From Catelliglobosispora koreensis DSM 44566 (GTDB lineage Bacteria > Actinomycetota > Actinomycetes > Mycobacteriales > Micromonosporaceae), in the NCBI RefSeq assembly GCF_000379685.1, contig NZ_KB903249.1, forward strand, positions 724,795-788,794: 64,000 nucleotides of DNA, in the 5' to 3' direction. Positions 34,339-41,939 of the stretch are shown in pieces; within the stretch, counting starts at the first letter, position 1, and every line of letters starts with the position of its first letter. The notes under the pieces are model-generated. The model was not told the DNA's origin and ran no database searches. It saw nothing but the letters and a program-made list of their open reading frames with translations. The position numbers were made by a program, and so were the translations under genes.

Positions 34339-35100
34339 GTGTGGTCTGGGGTGTCGCCGCTGGACGCGGTGGGGCATGCGTTTGATGGGGTACGGGGTCC
34401 GTTGCCGTCCTGGCTGACGCCGGTAGTGGCGGCGTGCTGGCCCGATCTGCCTGGCGGCTGGACGTTGCAGCGGGTGCGGCGGATGCTGCTTGATCCGGCG
34501 ACCTCATCGCAGGTCCGCGATGTGGTGTGGCGGGTGCTCGTCGAGCATGCCCGTAGCGGGGGAGCAGCGAAGGTGGTGGCCGCAGGGATGGCGTTGCCTG
34601 GGCTGCGGCGCCTGGCTGTGCGTCTGGGATGCGGCCGTGCTGGTGAACAGGCCGATGTGGACGGTGAAGTCCTGGCGGGCTTTCTGGCCCGGCTGCACGA
34701 TGACCGGTTTGATCCTGCACGACGGCGGGTGTGTGGGCGGCTGATGGATGCCGCCTGGCGCTACGCCCACGCAGCCGTGCCGGCGTCGGCGGACTTCGTG
34801 CAGGTCCGGGTGTCACCTGGCGGGCCAGCCGAACCTGTGTGGCCGTGGGGACACCCGGATTGGGTTCTGGCACGTGCTGTCTTGGCGCGGGTGATCGATG
34901 CCCGTGAGGCGTATGTCATTGGGGCGACCCGCCTGGAACAGCTCCCGCTACCGCATGCGGCGGCGATGGCCGGGGTCCACCCGGACCTTGCCGTCCGGTG
35001 GCGGCGCCGCGCCGAACACCGGCTGCGTGACGCGATCACCAGCGGGGCCTTGCACCATGCGGCGCTGCCAGACGCGGCTGTGTTGGGTCGTGTTGGGTAG
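34339..35100 (+). CDS. Protein with sigma-70 region-4-like HTH
   Basis: A 253-residue protein from GTG 34339, preceded by agaggggg. It is mostly helical. The C-terminal part (RVIDAREAYVIGATRLEQLP, AAMAGVHPDLAVRWRRRAEH) resembles the region-4 HTH of sigma factors found in actinobacterial conjugative elements. It lacks a recognisable region 2, so it is more likely a DNA-binding regulator than a sigma factor. It sits directly before the type IV secretion operon and its last codons overlap a repeat array. Confidence 0.6.
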   Translation: MWSGVSPLDAVGHAFDGVRGPLPSWLTPVVAACWPDLPGGWTLQRVRRMLLDPATSSQVRDVVWRVLVEHARSGGAAKVVAAGMALPGLRRLAVRLGCGRAGEQADVDGEVLAGFLARLHDDRFDPARRRVCGRLMDAAWRYAHAAVPASADFVQVRVSPGGPAEPVWPWGHPDWVLARAVLARVIDAREAYVIGATRLEQLPLPHAAAMAGVHPDLAVRWRRRAEHRLRDAITSGALHHAALPDAAVLGRVG

Positions 35101-35126
35101 CTGTTGGGTGCGTTGGGCACCCAACA
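35081..35126. promoter_or_regulatory. TGTTGGG repeat array before the type IV secretion operon
   Basis: Direct copies tgttggg at 35081, 35091 and 35102, cgttggg at 35111 and inverted cccaaca at 35120. Spacing of 9-11 bp puts all on one helical face, as in iterons or a cooperative operator. The array runs over the end of the regulator gene and lies about 300 bases before the pilin gene. The rest of 35127-35420 shows no gene. Confidence 0.65.
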
Positions 35127-35420
35127 CATGCCTTTCCTATAGGTGAGGGTTGCGGCGGCTGCGGAAGTTCCCCGCCGTGGCGCCGGAACCCTCACCCCAG
35201 CGCCGGGCTGTCCGGCAGCTCACATCGCGGGCAGCCATACGAAGCGCTGATGGATCGCTGCCGTCTCGCGTGCCGGCGCCGGCTCACACTTTGCGCCACC
35301 GCGCAGGTTTCTCACACATCGCCGCCGCACGCGCACCAGGCGTGCCTTAGGTGTGTGGCTGCTGGTGATTCCAACGTTTCCCAGATCCCTCCGATGCGGA
35401 GGGCAGGAGGTGCGATACCG

Positions 35421-35750
35421 ATGACATTCCACCTTTTCACCAGGGCGGCACTGCTGGGCGACACGTTCGGCTCAGCCCTGGCGGCGGCGGCGGCCCTGCT
35501 GGCCGAGCCCGCCCCACCAGTCACCCTCGACACCGTGATCGGCAGGATCACCCAATGGGTTCTCGGGCTCCTGCTGGCGATCGCCACCTTGTTCCTGACC
35601 GCTGGGGCGGTCCGGTACGTGGCCGCTGGCGGGGATCCGATGCAGATTGAGAAGGCGAAAACCGCACTGCGTTCGGCACTGATCGGCTACGGCCTGGCGC
35701 TGCTGGCACCGGTGTTGCTGCGCATTGTGTCCGGCTGGGTCAGTCCATGA
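35421..35750 (+). CDS. VirB2/TrbC-like type IV secretion pilin
   Basis: A 109-residue protein from ATG 35421 (aggagg about 9 bases upstream). It begins with a hydrophobic signal-like segment, then has two membrane helices (VLGLLLAIATLFLTAGAVRY and ALIGYGLALLAPVLLRIVSG) joined by the short cytoplasmic loop AAGGDPMQIEKAKTALRS. This is the typical layout of pilins from Gram-positive conjugation systems. It would form the extracellular conduit or pilus-like part of the transfer machine. Stop overlaps the next start (ATGA). Confidence 0.75.
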   Translation: MTFHLFTRAALLGDTFGSALAAAAALLAEPAPPVTLDTVIGRITQWVLGLLLAIATLFLTAGAVRYVAAGGDPMQIEKAKTALRSALIGYGLALLAPVLLRIVSGWVSP

Positions 35751-36709
35751 GCATCCTGGCCGACGAGCTCATCGAAGCGATCGTCGCCTGGATCGCCCGG
35801 ATGCTGGCGGGGGCGCTGAACCTGCTGTGGGAGTTGCTGTCGGCGACGGTGTTCATGTCACCGGACGTCACCGGGCTGCCGCAAGTGCGCATGTTCGCCG
35901 GCACCAGCCTCGCCGTCGTCAACACCTCTTATGTGCTGGCGATCCTGACAGCGGCGATCGTGGTGATGACCCGAGAAACCGTGCACATCCGTTACACCAT
36001 CGGCGATCTCGCCCCGCGCCTGGCAGTGGGTTTGATCGCCGCCAACTTCGCGTTGCCGCTGTGTTCAGCGATCATTTCTGTCGCCAACGCGGTCACGGCC
36101 GCGCTAACCGCCCAGCAGGTCACGTCGGCTAATCCACTCAATACGCTGCGCGGCATCACCGCCGGGCTGCTGTCGGGTGAGACGCAAACCGTTGGCGCCT
36201 CAGCGGTCCTGCTGATCATCATTGGTGTGCTCGTCGCCGTTCAGGTCGCCACGATGGCGATGCAGTGGATTGTGCGCCTTGGCCTGCTAGTGGTGCTGGC
36301 TGGCATCGCGCCGGTCGCGCTGGCATTGCATGGGCTGCCGTTTACCGAAGGGGCGGCGAAACTGTGGTGGCGCGCGCTGCTGGGCACCGTCGGCACCACC
36401 ACCGCGCAAGCCGTGGTGCTCCATATTGGACTGTCGGTGTTCTTCGACCCGCAGGCGCAGCTGCCCGCTCCGGGGCTACGCCAGCCGGCCAACGAGGTCT
36501 TCAATCTTCTGATCGTGGCCTGTCTGCTGTGGACGGTGCTGAAAATCCCGTCGCTGATGAGCCGCTATGTGATGCACAGCAGCGTCTCGTGGCGGCGCAT
36601 GGCCCCTGTGATGTTGCTGCAGCAAACAATGCGGTGGACGCGTATCCCCTCACGGATGCGGCTTCCCGCAGGTAACCGCCAGATGCTGGCCAGCCGCGCC
36701 TGGCGTTAG
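35747..36709 (+). CDS. VirB6/TrbL-like membrane channel protein
   Basis: A 320-residue polytopic membrane protein with about six to seven hydrophobic segments (for example YVLAILTAAIVVMT, AVLLIIIGVLVAVQVATMAM, LGLLVVLAGIAPVALALHGL). The conserved-style LPFTEGAAKLWWRALLGT follows the last, and a basic C-terminal tail ends it. This is the profile of VirB6/TrbL channel subunits in actinobacterial type IV secretion systems. It is coupled to the pilin gene by a 4-base overlap. It would be the inner-membrane pore for DNA passage. Confidence 0.78.
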   Translation: MSILADELIEAIVAWIARMLAGALNLLWELLSATVFMSPDVTGLPQVRMFAGTSLAVVNTSYVLAILTAAIVVMTRETVHIRYTIGDLAPRLAVGLIAANFALPLCSAIISVANAVTAALTAQQVTSANPLNTLRGITAGLLSGETQTVGASAVLLIIIGVLVAVQVATMAMQWIVRLGLLVVLAGIAPVALALHGLPFTEGAAKLWWRALLGTVGTTTAQAVVLHIGLSVFFDPQAQLPAPGLRQPANEVFNLLIVACLLWTVLKIPSLMSRYVMHSSVSWRRMAPVMLLQQTMRWTRIPSRMRLPAGNRQMLASRAWR

Positions 36710-36824
36710 CCCCGCACCCATCGAGTGCTGCAGGCACCACCGCTGTCGTCGTTCGATGCACACCGGCGCATCAAGGCTCCGCTGACTGCTGACTGCTAGC
36801 GAAGGAAAGGATGAGTGATCACCG

Positions 36825-37784
36825 ATGGGAGTGCAACCCGGCGAGACCGCCGCAGCGAATGCAGTCCGGATACCCGCCGATGTGGACACCCCGGACAAGA
36901 TCGCGTTCGGGTTGACTGGGCGCCAGTTGCTCATCACCGGTGTCGGAGCGGCAATCTGCTACGCCATCACTGACATCATCAGCCTGTCGCTGCCGGGCAC
37001 GATCGCTGTGATTACCCCGATTGCGGCCGTGACCGCACTTGTGGTGCTAGGCAGGCGCGATGGGCTGCCGCTGGACCGGTGGCTGATCGCCGCCGCCTGG
37101 TATGGGCTTAGCCCCCGCCGCTACCGCGCCCATCCGGGCGGGCCGCTTCCGCCGTGGGCGCCACCGGTTGCCCAGACCGCAGTGGCGACATTGCGGCTGC
37201 CCGCCACCGCAATCCACCGTGACGGCAGCATCGACACCGGTACCGGCACCACCGTGGTGATGATCGCCGCGTCCACAGTAAACCTGCAGCTGCGCGACCC
37301 AGCCGAGCAAACCGTGCTGCTGGACGCTTTCGGCCGGTGGCTCAACAGCATCACCACCCCCGTACAGATCACCGTCACGGAACAGCGTCTCGACCTGGCC
37401 CAATACGCCCACCTCATCACCACCCGTGCCGCCACGATAAACGAACCGGCGCTACGCCAGACCGCCGAAAGTTATGCCAAGTTTCTGGCGAACCTGGCCC
37501 GCAGCAACGACATCCGCGCCCGCACCATCATCACCACGCTCACCACACCATCGTCGCAACCCGGCGCTCACGCCATACAAGCCGCACAGCACAGCGCCGC
37601 AGCCCTGGCCGGTATCGGAATCGGCGCGCAAGTCCTCGACGGGGGCGCCGCCATCGCCGCGTTACAGGCCGCAGCCGACCCGTTCGGCCCCGCACACGCC
37701 AGCTGGCCACGCGCCACCCCCACCACCGCCATCACCGCAATGTCGCTGCGCCCCGGCGCCTACACCCAGGAGCCCACCGGATGA
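36825..37784 (+). CDS. PrgI-family (VirB3-like) membrane protein
   Basis: A 319-residue protein. The start VRIPADVDTPDKIAFGLTGR, two adjacent membrane helices (LLITGVGAAICYAITDIISL, GTIAVITPIAAVTALVVLGR) and the loop GLPLDRWLIAAAWYGLSPRR define the PrgI/SCO6881-like family. Members sit before VirB4 in Gram-positive systems. The soluble C-terminal part (from about residue 125) contains LDAFGRWLNSITTPVQITVT, which resembles the VirB4 N-terminal domain. Stop overlaps the VirB4 start by 4 bases. Confidence 0.82.
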   Translation: MGVQPGETAAANAVRIPADVDTPDKIAFGLTGRQLLITGVGAAICYAITDIISLSLPGTIAVITPIAAVTALVVLGRRDGLPLDRWLIAAAWYGLSPRRYRAHPGGPLPPWAPPVAQTAVATLRLPATAIHRDGSIDTGTGTTVVMIAASTVNLQLRDPAEQTVLLDAFGRWLNSITTPVQITVTEQRLDLAQYAHLITTRAATINEPALRQTAESYAKFLANLARSNDIRARTIITTLTTPSSQPGAHAIQAAQHSAAALAGIGIGAQVLDGGAAIAALQAAADPFGPAHASWPRATPTTAITAMSLRPGAYTQEPTG

Positions 37785-39553
37785 AACCCGCACCCCGCCT
37801 CAAAACCGTTGCCCCACCGCCGCTTTCGGCCATCACCGGACCACCGCATCTCGCCCTCACCGCAGACCATGCGCAGGCCGGATCCGGCTACAGCAGCACC
37901 CTGATCGTCACCGGCTACCCCGAAACTGTCGGCCCAGCATGGCTGGAACCGTTACTGGCCTGGCCCGGCCATATGACCGTCTCGGTCCACGTCGCACCCC
38001 TGCCACCCGCCGACGCCGCGGCCCGGCTGCGCACCCAGCGTGCCCGGCTGGAGGCCAGCCGCCGCCTAGCCGACGACCACGGACGCCTCGGTGACCCCAC
38101 CGTCGACGCCGCCGCCGGCGATGCGGCTGATTTGGCCGACCGGATCGCCCGCGGCGCCTCCCGGCTGTTCACCGTCGCCGTCTACCTCACCATCCACGCC
38201 CGCACACAACCACAGCTCACCGAAGCCGTCACGGCCGTGCAAACCCTTGCCGCGTCAATGATGCTCGACACCCAGCCCGCCACCTGGCGCCAATTGCACG
38301 GCTGGACCTCAACACTGCCGCTCGGGGCCGACAGCCTCGCCGCGGCCCGCATCATGGACACCGACGCGATCGCCGCGGCGTTCCCGTTCGCCTCACCCGA
38401 CCTGCCCGGACCGCTACCGGGCAAGCCGTCGCTGACCGGCGGCATCCTTTACGGACTCAACAACACCTCCACCGGACTCGTGTGGTGGGACCGGTGGCAG
38501 CAACACAACTACAACAGCATCGTGCTGGCCCGCTCCGGCGCCGGCAAAAGCTACCTGATCAAACTCGACATCCTGCGCTCACTCATCGACGGCGTACACG
38601 TCGCCGTCATCGACCCCGAAGACGAATACACCGCCCTTGCCGAAGCCACCGGCGGGACTGTCATCCGGCTAGGGCACCCCGGCGCCCGGCTCAACCCCCT
38701 CGACATCCCCGCAGGAGATATCCGCAGCGACGCCCTGACCCGCCGGGCCCTGTTCGTCCACACCCTCATCACCGTGCTGCTCGGCCAAACCCCGCCACCG
38801 GCACAACGCTCCGCATTGGACAAAGCCGTCCTGGCCGCCTACCAACTCGCCGGCATCTACAACGACCCCGCCACCTGGAACAACCCCGCACCACTGCTGC
38901 GCGACGTGTGCGACGCCCTGGAAACCCAAGCCACCCCGGCAGCCACCGATCTCGCCGCACGCCTTCACCCCTGGACCGACGGCTCCTACTCCGGCCTTTT
39001 CAACGGCCCCACCACCACCGTCCCGGCTGGACAGCTCATCGTATGGTCGGCGCGGCATCTGCCCGACGAAATGCGTCCCGCCGGCATGCTGCTGGCCCTC
39101 GACGCGATCTGGCGCACCACGGACACACCCGCAACCACCGCGCAATCGGCGCGGCGGCTTGTTGTCGTCGATGAAGCGTGGACCCTGCTACGCGACGGCG
39201 AAGGCGCCCGATTCCTCTACCGCATGTCCAAAGCAGCCCGCAAACGCCACACCGGACTCACCATCATCACCCAAGACGTCGCCGACATCCTGGGCACCGA
39301 ACTCGGCCAAGCCGTCGCCAACAACGCCGCCACCCAAATCCTGATGCGGCAAAGCCCACAAGCCATCGCCGCTGTCGCCAGCGCATTCGGTTTAACCCGC
39401 GGCGAACAGCAACTCCTGCTCGCCGCCGAACGCGGGCAGGGCCTGCTCATCGGTGGCAGCCACCGTGCGGCATTCAACGCCGTCGCCTCCCGTGGCGAAC
39501 ACCGGCTGTGCACCACAGGTCTGGAGTTCAACGAAACTTATGGGGATTCATGA
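37781..39553 (+). CDS. VirB4/TraE-like type IV secretion ATPase
   Basis: A 590-residue ATPase from ATG 37781; the frame extends to 37337 but overlaps the PrgI gene. Walker A is ARSGAGKSYLIKL (K256) and Walker B is VVVDEAWTLLRDG (D464, E465), with DPEDEYTALAEATGG and LTIITQDVADILGTELGQAV as further VirB4 signatures. It energises assembly and substrate transfer of the conjugation machine at the inner membrane. It is somewhat short for VirB4 because its N-terminal domain is partly placed in the preceding PrgI protein. Confidence 0.92.
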   Translation: MKPAPRLKTVAPPPLSAITGPPHLALTADHAQAGSGYSSTLIVTGYPETVGPAWLEPLLAWPGHMTVSVHVAPLPPADAAARLRTQRARLEASRRLADDHGRLGDPTVDAAAGDAADLADRIARGASRLFTVAVYLTIHARTQPQLTEAVTAVQTLAASMMLDTQPATWRQLHGWTSTLPLGADSLAAARIMDTDAIAAAFPFASPDLPGPLPGKPSLTGGILYGLNNTSTGLVWWDRWQQHNYNSIVLARSGAGKSYLIKLDILRSLIDGVHVAVIDPEDEYTALAEATGGTVIRLGHPGARLNPLDIPAGDIRSDALTRRALFVHTLITVLLGQTPPPAQRSALDKAVLAAYQLAGIYNDPATWNNPAPLLRDVCDALETQATPAATDLAARLHPWTDGSYSGLFNGPTTTVPAGQLIVWSARHLPDEMRPAGMLLALDAIWRTTDTPATTAQSARRLVVVDEAWTLLRDGEGARFLYRMSKAARKRHTGLTIITQDVADILGTELGQAVANNAATQILMRQSPQAIAAVASAFGLTRGEQQLLLAAERGQGLLIGGSHRAAFNAVASRGEHRLCTTGLEFNETYGDS

Positions 39554-39685
39554 CGGAACCCAAGGATGAGCGGCCGCTTTGTGCGTGCGGCTGACCCCGG
39601 AGTTGGTTGTGACGGAACCGGAACCGGGCTTAGATCAGCGGACGTCGTCGAGGCGTGTTTGTGCGCAGCCGACCAAAGAAGGATT

Positions 39686-39716
39686 AAGGGTCTGCCGCGC
39701 CAACGGCAGACCCTTT
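39686..39716 (+). terminator. Terminator after the type IV secretion operon
   Basis: A perfect 12-bp stem (39686-39697 with 39704-39715) with loop cgccaa, followed by tt. It lies about 130 bases after the VirB4 stop and also just beyond a possible minus-strand frame, so it may serve both directions. Confidence 0.75.
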
Positions 39717-39741
39717 CAATGGCCGATACGTGTCCAGGCTA

Positions 39742-40074
39742 TTAGACGAGTGCCGGTCCTATTTCGATTTGGAACTGACGGACGGGGCGGTGAACAACGT
39801 TCGCGGGCCTGGTGTCGCCGAGTCTTCGTCCCGCGGCGTCGTGCACATACGCCCTGACGTCCATAGTCTGACGGACGGAGCCGCGAACAATGCCTTGACG
39901 AGCCAACCCCGACGAGTTGTTCAGGATCTTGGCCTGGATGTGGTGCTTGGTGCCCCCATCGTCGATTATGGACTCCAAGCGCGTCGGGTCACGGGAAACG
40001 CCAAATACCGTGACCGAGAAGTATCCGATGCGCGAAAAATCCGATGTGTCCAGGCTAGGAGATGAGGAGGGCAA
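39742..40074 (-). CDS. Possible hypothetical protein
   Basis: A minus-strand frame of about 110 codons (TTG at 40074 or a later start) reads like protein: FGVSRDPTRLESIIDDGGTK, HIQAKILNNSSGLARQGIVR, DVRAYVHDAAGRRLGDTRPA. It ends near the terminator at 39686-39716. No ATG/GTG start with ribosome binding site was found, and the stretch is otherwise empty, so the call is weak. Confidence 0.35.
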   Translation of the reverse strand: MPSSSPSLDTSDFSRIGYFSVTVFGVSRDPTRLESIIDDGGTKHHIQAKILNNSSGLARQGIVRGSVRQTMDVRAYVHDAAGRRLGDTRPANVVHRPVRQFQIEIGPALV

Positions 40075-40075
40075 G

Positions 40076-40420
40076 GTGCCCAATGTAAGACCGAGTCCAT
40101 GGTCGCTGCTCCGCTTACGGCTGGCAGTGGTGACCTCGATGTGTGGCGCGGCGGAAGCGCTAATCCACATCGGCGTCAAGCCTGTCACCGCTGCACTGGC
40201 GGTCTGCTCGCTGGCAGCCGCAACAGTGATGGCTGGCTGCCGACTCTTCCCGGAGTCAGTCATCGGCAGGCCCCCGGTTTCCGGCGTGGTCATCGCAGTA
40301 GTGATCATTGCGCTGCGTGCCGACGTCCTATCGCTCCTGACCCTCGGGGTGATCTTGTACGTCGGCTGGGCCAGGCAGTCGGGCCCAATCGCGCCGACGC
40401 CAAGGGCGGCGGAGGCCTGA
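40076..40420 (+). CDS. Small membrane protein
   Basis: A 114-residue protein from GTG 40076, with ggaggg 5 bases upstream. Three to four hydrophobic segments follow a basic N-terminus (AALAVCSLAAATVMAGC, SGVVIAVVIIALRADVLSLL, TLGVILYVGWA). No family recognised. It is followed after 3 bases by an HTH gene and probably heads a three-gene operon with two regulators. It could be a signal-sensing or superinfection-exclusion protein, but nothing in the sequence decides. Confidence 0.55.
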   Translation: MPNVRPSPWSLLRLRLAVVTSMCGAAEALIHIGVKPVTAALAVCSLAAATVMAGCRLFPESVIGRPPVSGVVIAVVIIALRADVLSLLTLGVILYVGWARQSGPIAPTPRAAEA

Positions 40421-40423
40421 GAC

Positions 40424-40708
40424 ATGGCTATCCAGGTTGGTCGTCCCTTTGAGGCGGTCAACCCCGAAAGGCCGTTCGCGGATTTCGCGAACGGCCTGAG
40501 GGCGTTGAAGACCGCGTGCGGGCTGACGTTCAAGCAGATGAGCATTCCTGCCGTTTACTCCATCGCGGCGCTAGCGAGTGCGGCAGGTGGACTGGTGCTG
40601 CCGTCCCTTGAGGTGACGCTCGCGTTCGTTCGCGTGTGCGGGGGGTCCGCGCACGAATGGCGTGAGCGATGGGACACCGAGCACCAGCGAGGTGGCCAGC
40701 GTGCCTAG
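40424..40708 (+). CDS. Short XRE-like HTH protein
   Basis: A 94-residue protein. LRALKTACGLTFKQMSIPAV, then SIAALASAAGGLVLPSLEVT and LAFVRVCGGSAHEWRERWDT, match the degenerate XRE HTH of actinobacterial regulators (LxxACGLS...TLxxAxxGxxLPxLxxVLAxVxACGG). Only the HTH is present. It starts 3 bases after the membrane protein gene and overlaps the next HTH gene. Confidence 0.65.
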   Translation: MAIQVGRPFEAVNPERPFADFANGLRALKTACGLTFKQMSIPAVYSIAALASAAGGLVLPSLEVTLAFVRVCGGSAHEWRERWDTEHQRGGQRA

Positions 40709-41939
40709 GCCCGAACGCCCCATTGATCTGGCGGCCCCCGGTGCCTCGCTGGCAGAGCAGTTGCGTCGCTACCGTGAAGCGGCGGGCTTGAGCGTTCGCA
40801 CGCTTGCCGGAAAGATTCATTACAGCGTGGGTTTTGTTTCGGAAGTCGCTAGCGGTCGCAAGGTTCCAACATGGTCGTTTGTACAAGCCTTTGCCGACGC
40901 TTGCGGTGTAAGCGACCCGCGTGAGCTTTCTAGGCTTCGAGCCTTGTTTGAGGGGTCGGTCGTTGACGGACCGGCTCCAAATACAAGATCTGCGGCCCCC
41001 GTGCAGCTGCCTGCAGCCGTCCAGGAGGACAAGGCCCAGATATACGCGGTGGCATGGCCGATCGTGTATTCGCGCCTGACCAGGTCGTTGGAGCTTCGCC
41101 GGGGCCATTTTGACTGTGCCAGGAGCGTTCAGCACCTGCGAGACGGTTGCCTAGATCGATTTCATGATGATGTAGAAGCTGTGGTGCAGGACGTGCTATT
41201 GCATGCGCCCAAAACGATTCAGAACCTTGAGGGATGGATCGCGGCCCGACTTGTGAGCAGCACCGTCGATGGGAACCGGCGCCGTCGGGGTGAACGCGGT
41301 GCACTTCAGAGACCGCGTGTTCCAGGGTGGCTTCGTCGGGAACTCCGGGATGACCCGTGGTTGTGCAGCCTCGCTCTGGAGATGCTGGTTTGGGTTGGGG
41401 TTCCCACATCAGCCAGCGATGGGATTTGGCCAGTCGACGTCTGGCTTGAACGTCGGCGGTTGTCTTCCATTTCTGGTAGTGACGATTATGGCCGACGCGC
41501 ACTGGAAGCGGACATCGACTTGGTTACTCGGGCTATGCGTAGCAGGCCGCAATGGTATGCGAACTATGTTGAGCGGCCCCTTGGCCTGAAGCAACCGTTG
41601 GTATTCGACGAGCTGCAACCTGAGCATCCTGTAACCAGCGATACGGCAGTCGACGATGCGGGGCTAGTCAAGCTGGCAGCCCTGGCTCTAGAAGCCATCC
41701 GTACGAGGATTGCCGGCGGTACCCCAGTGGAACAGGCCGTTGAAGAGGTCATCCGCGTGGTCTTTGGCAGCGAAGAGAGTCGGGCGGGTCACACCGACAC
41801 CATTTCCATTAGCGATCCGATAAGGGCTCTTCTCGAACCGGAAGCCATCGAACGGATAGTCACCGTTGTCAAACAGCTAGTAGGTGATGGCGCTCCTGCA
41901 CATCGCGCTGATGGTGGTGCCGACAGCCTAGCCAGCTGA
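40701..41939 (+). CDS. XRE HTH protein with ECF-sigma-like middle region
   Basis: A 412-residue protein from GTG 40701, preceded by gaggtgg; GTG 40662 is an alternative. Residues 15-85 form an XRE HTH (LAEQLRRYREAAGLSVRTLA, HYSVGFVSEVASGRKVPTWS). The next 120 residues (CLDRFHDDVEAVVQDVLLHA, NLEGWIAARLVSSTVDGNRR) look like sigma region 2 helices with the DVxQDVxL core. A long helical C-terminus follows, including TPVEQAVEEVIRVVFG. Fusion of an HTH to a sigma-like segment is uncommon. It overlaps the previous gene by 8 bases and converges on the recombinase operon with a 12-base overlap. Confidence 0.55.
   Translation: MPRPERPIDLAAPGASLAEQLRRYREAAGLSVRTLAGKIHYSVGFVSEVASGRKVPTWSFVQAFADACGVSDPRELSRLRALFEGSVVDGPAPNTRSAAPVQLPAAVQEDKAQIYAVAWPIVYSRLTRSLELRRGHFDCARSVQHLRDGCLDRFHDDVEAVVQDVLLHAPKTIQNLEGWIAARLVSSTVDGNRRRRGERGALQRPRVPGWLRRELRDDPWLCSLALEMLVWVGVPTSASDGIWPVDVWLERRRLSSISGSDDYGRRALEADIDLVTRAMRSRPQWYANYVERPLGLKQPLVFDELQPEHPVTSDTAVDDAGLVKLAALALEAIRTRIAGGTPVEQAVEEVIRVVFGSEESRAGHTDTISISDPIRALLEPEAIERIVTVVKQLVGDGAPAHRADGGADSLAS

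Noticed and set aside
33902-34873. Long N-terminal extension of the HTH_36 protein frame
   Set aside because: It covers the repeat cluster and the antisense of the sigma-like gene; Pro/Arg/His-rich shadow sequence, while GTG 33901 has a good ribosome binding site.
37337-37780. N-terminal extension of VirB4
   Set aside because: Overlaps the PrgI gene in another frame and is Arg/His-rich nonsense; the ATGA overlap at 37781 fits the operon.
39550-39594. 14-codon frame after VirB4 (MTEPKDERPLCACG)
   Set aside because: Overlaps the VirB4 stop and has a partial repeat at 39610, but is too short to support as a gene.
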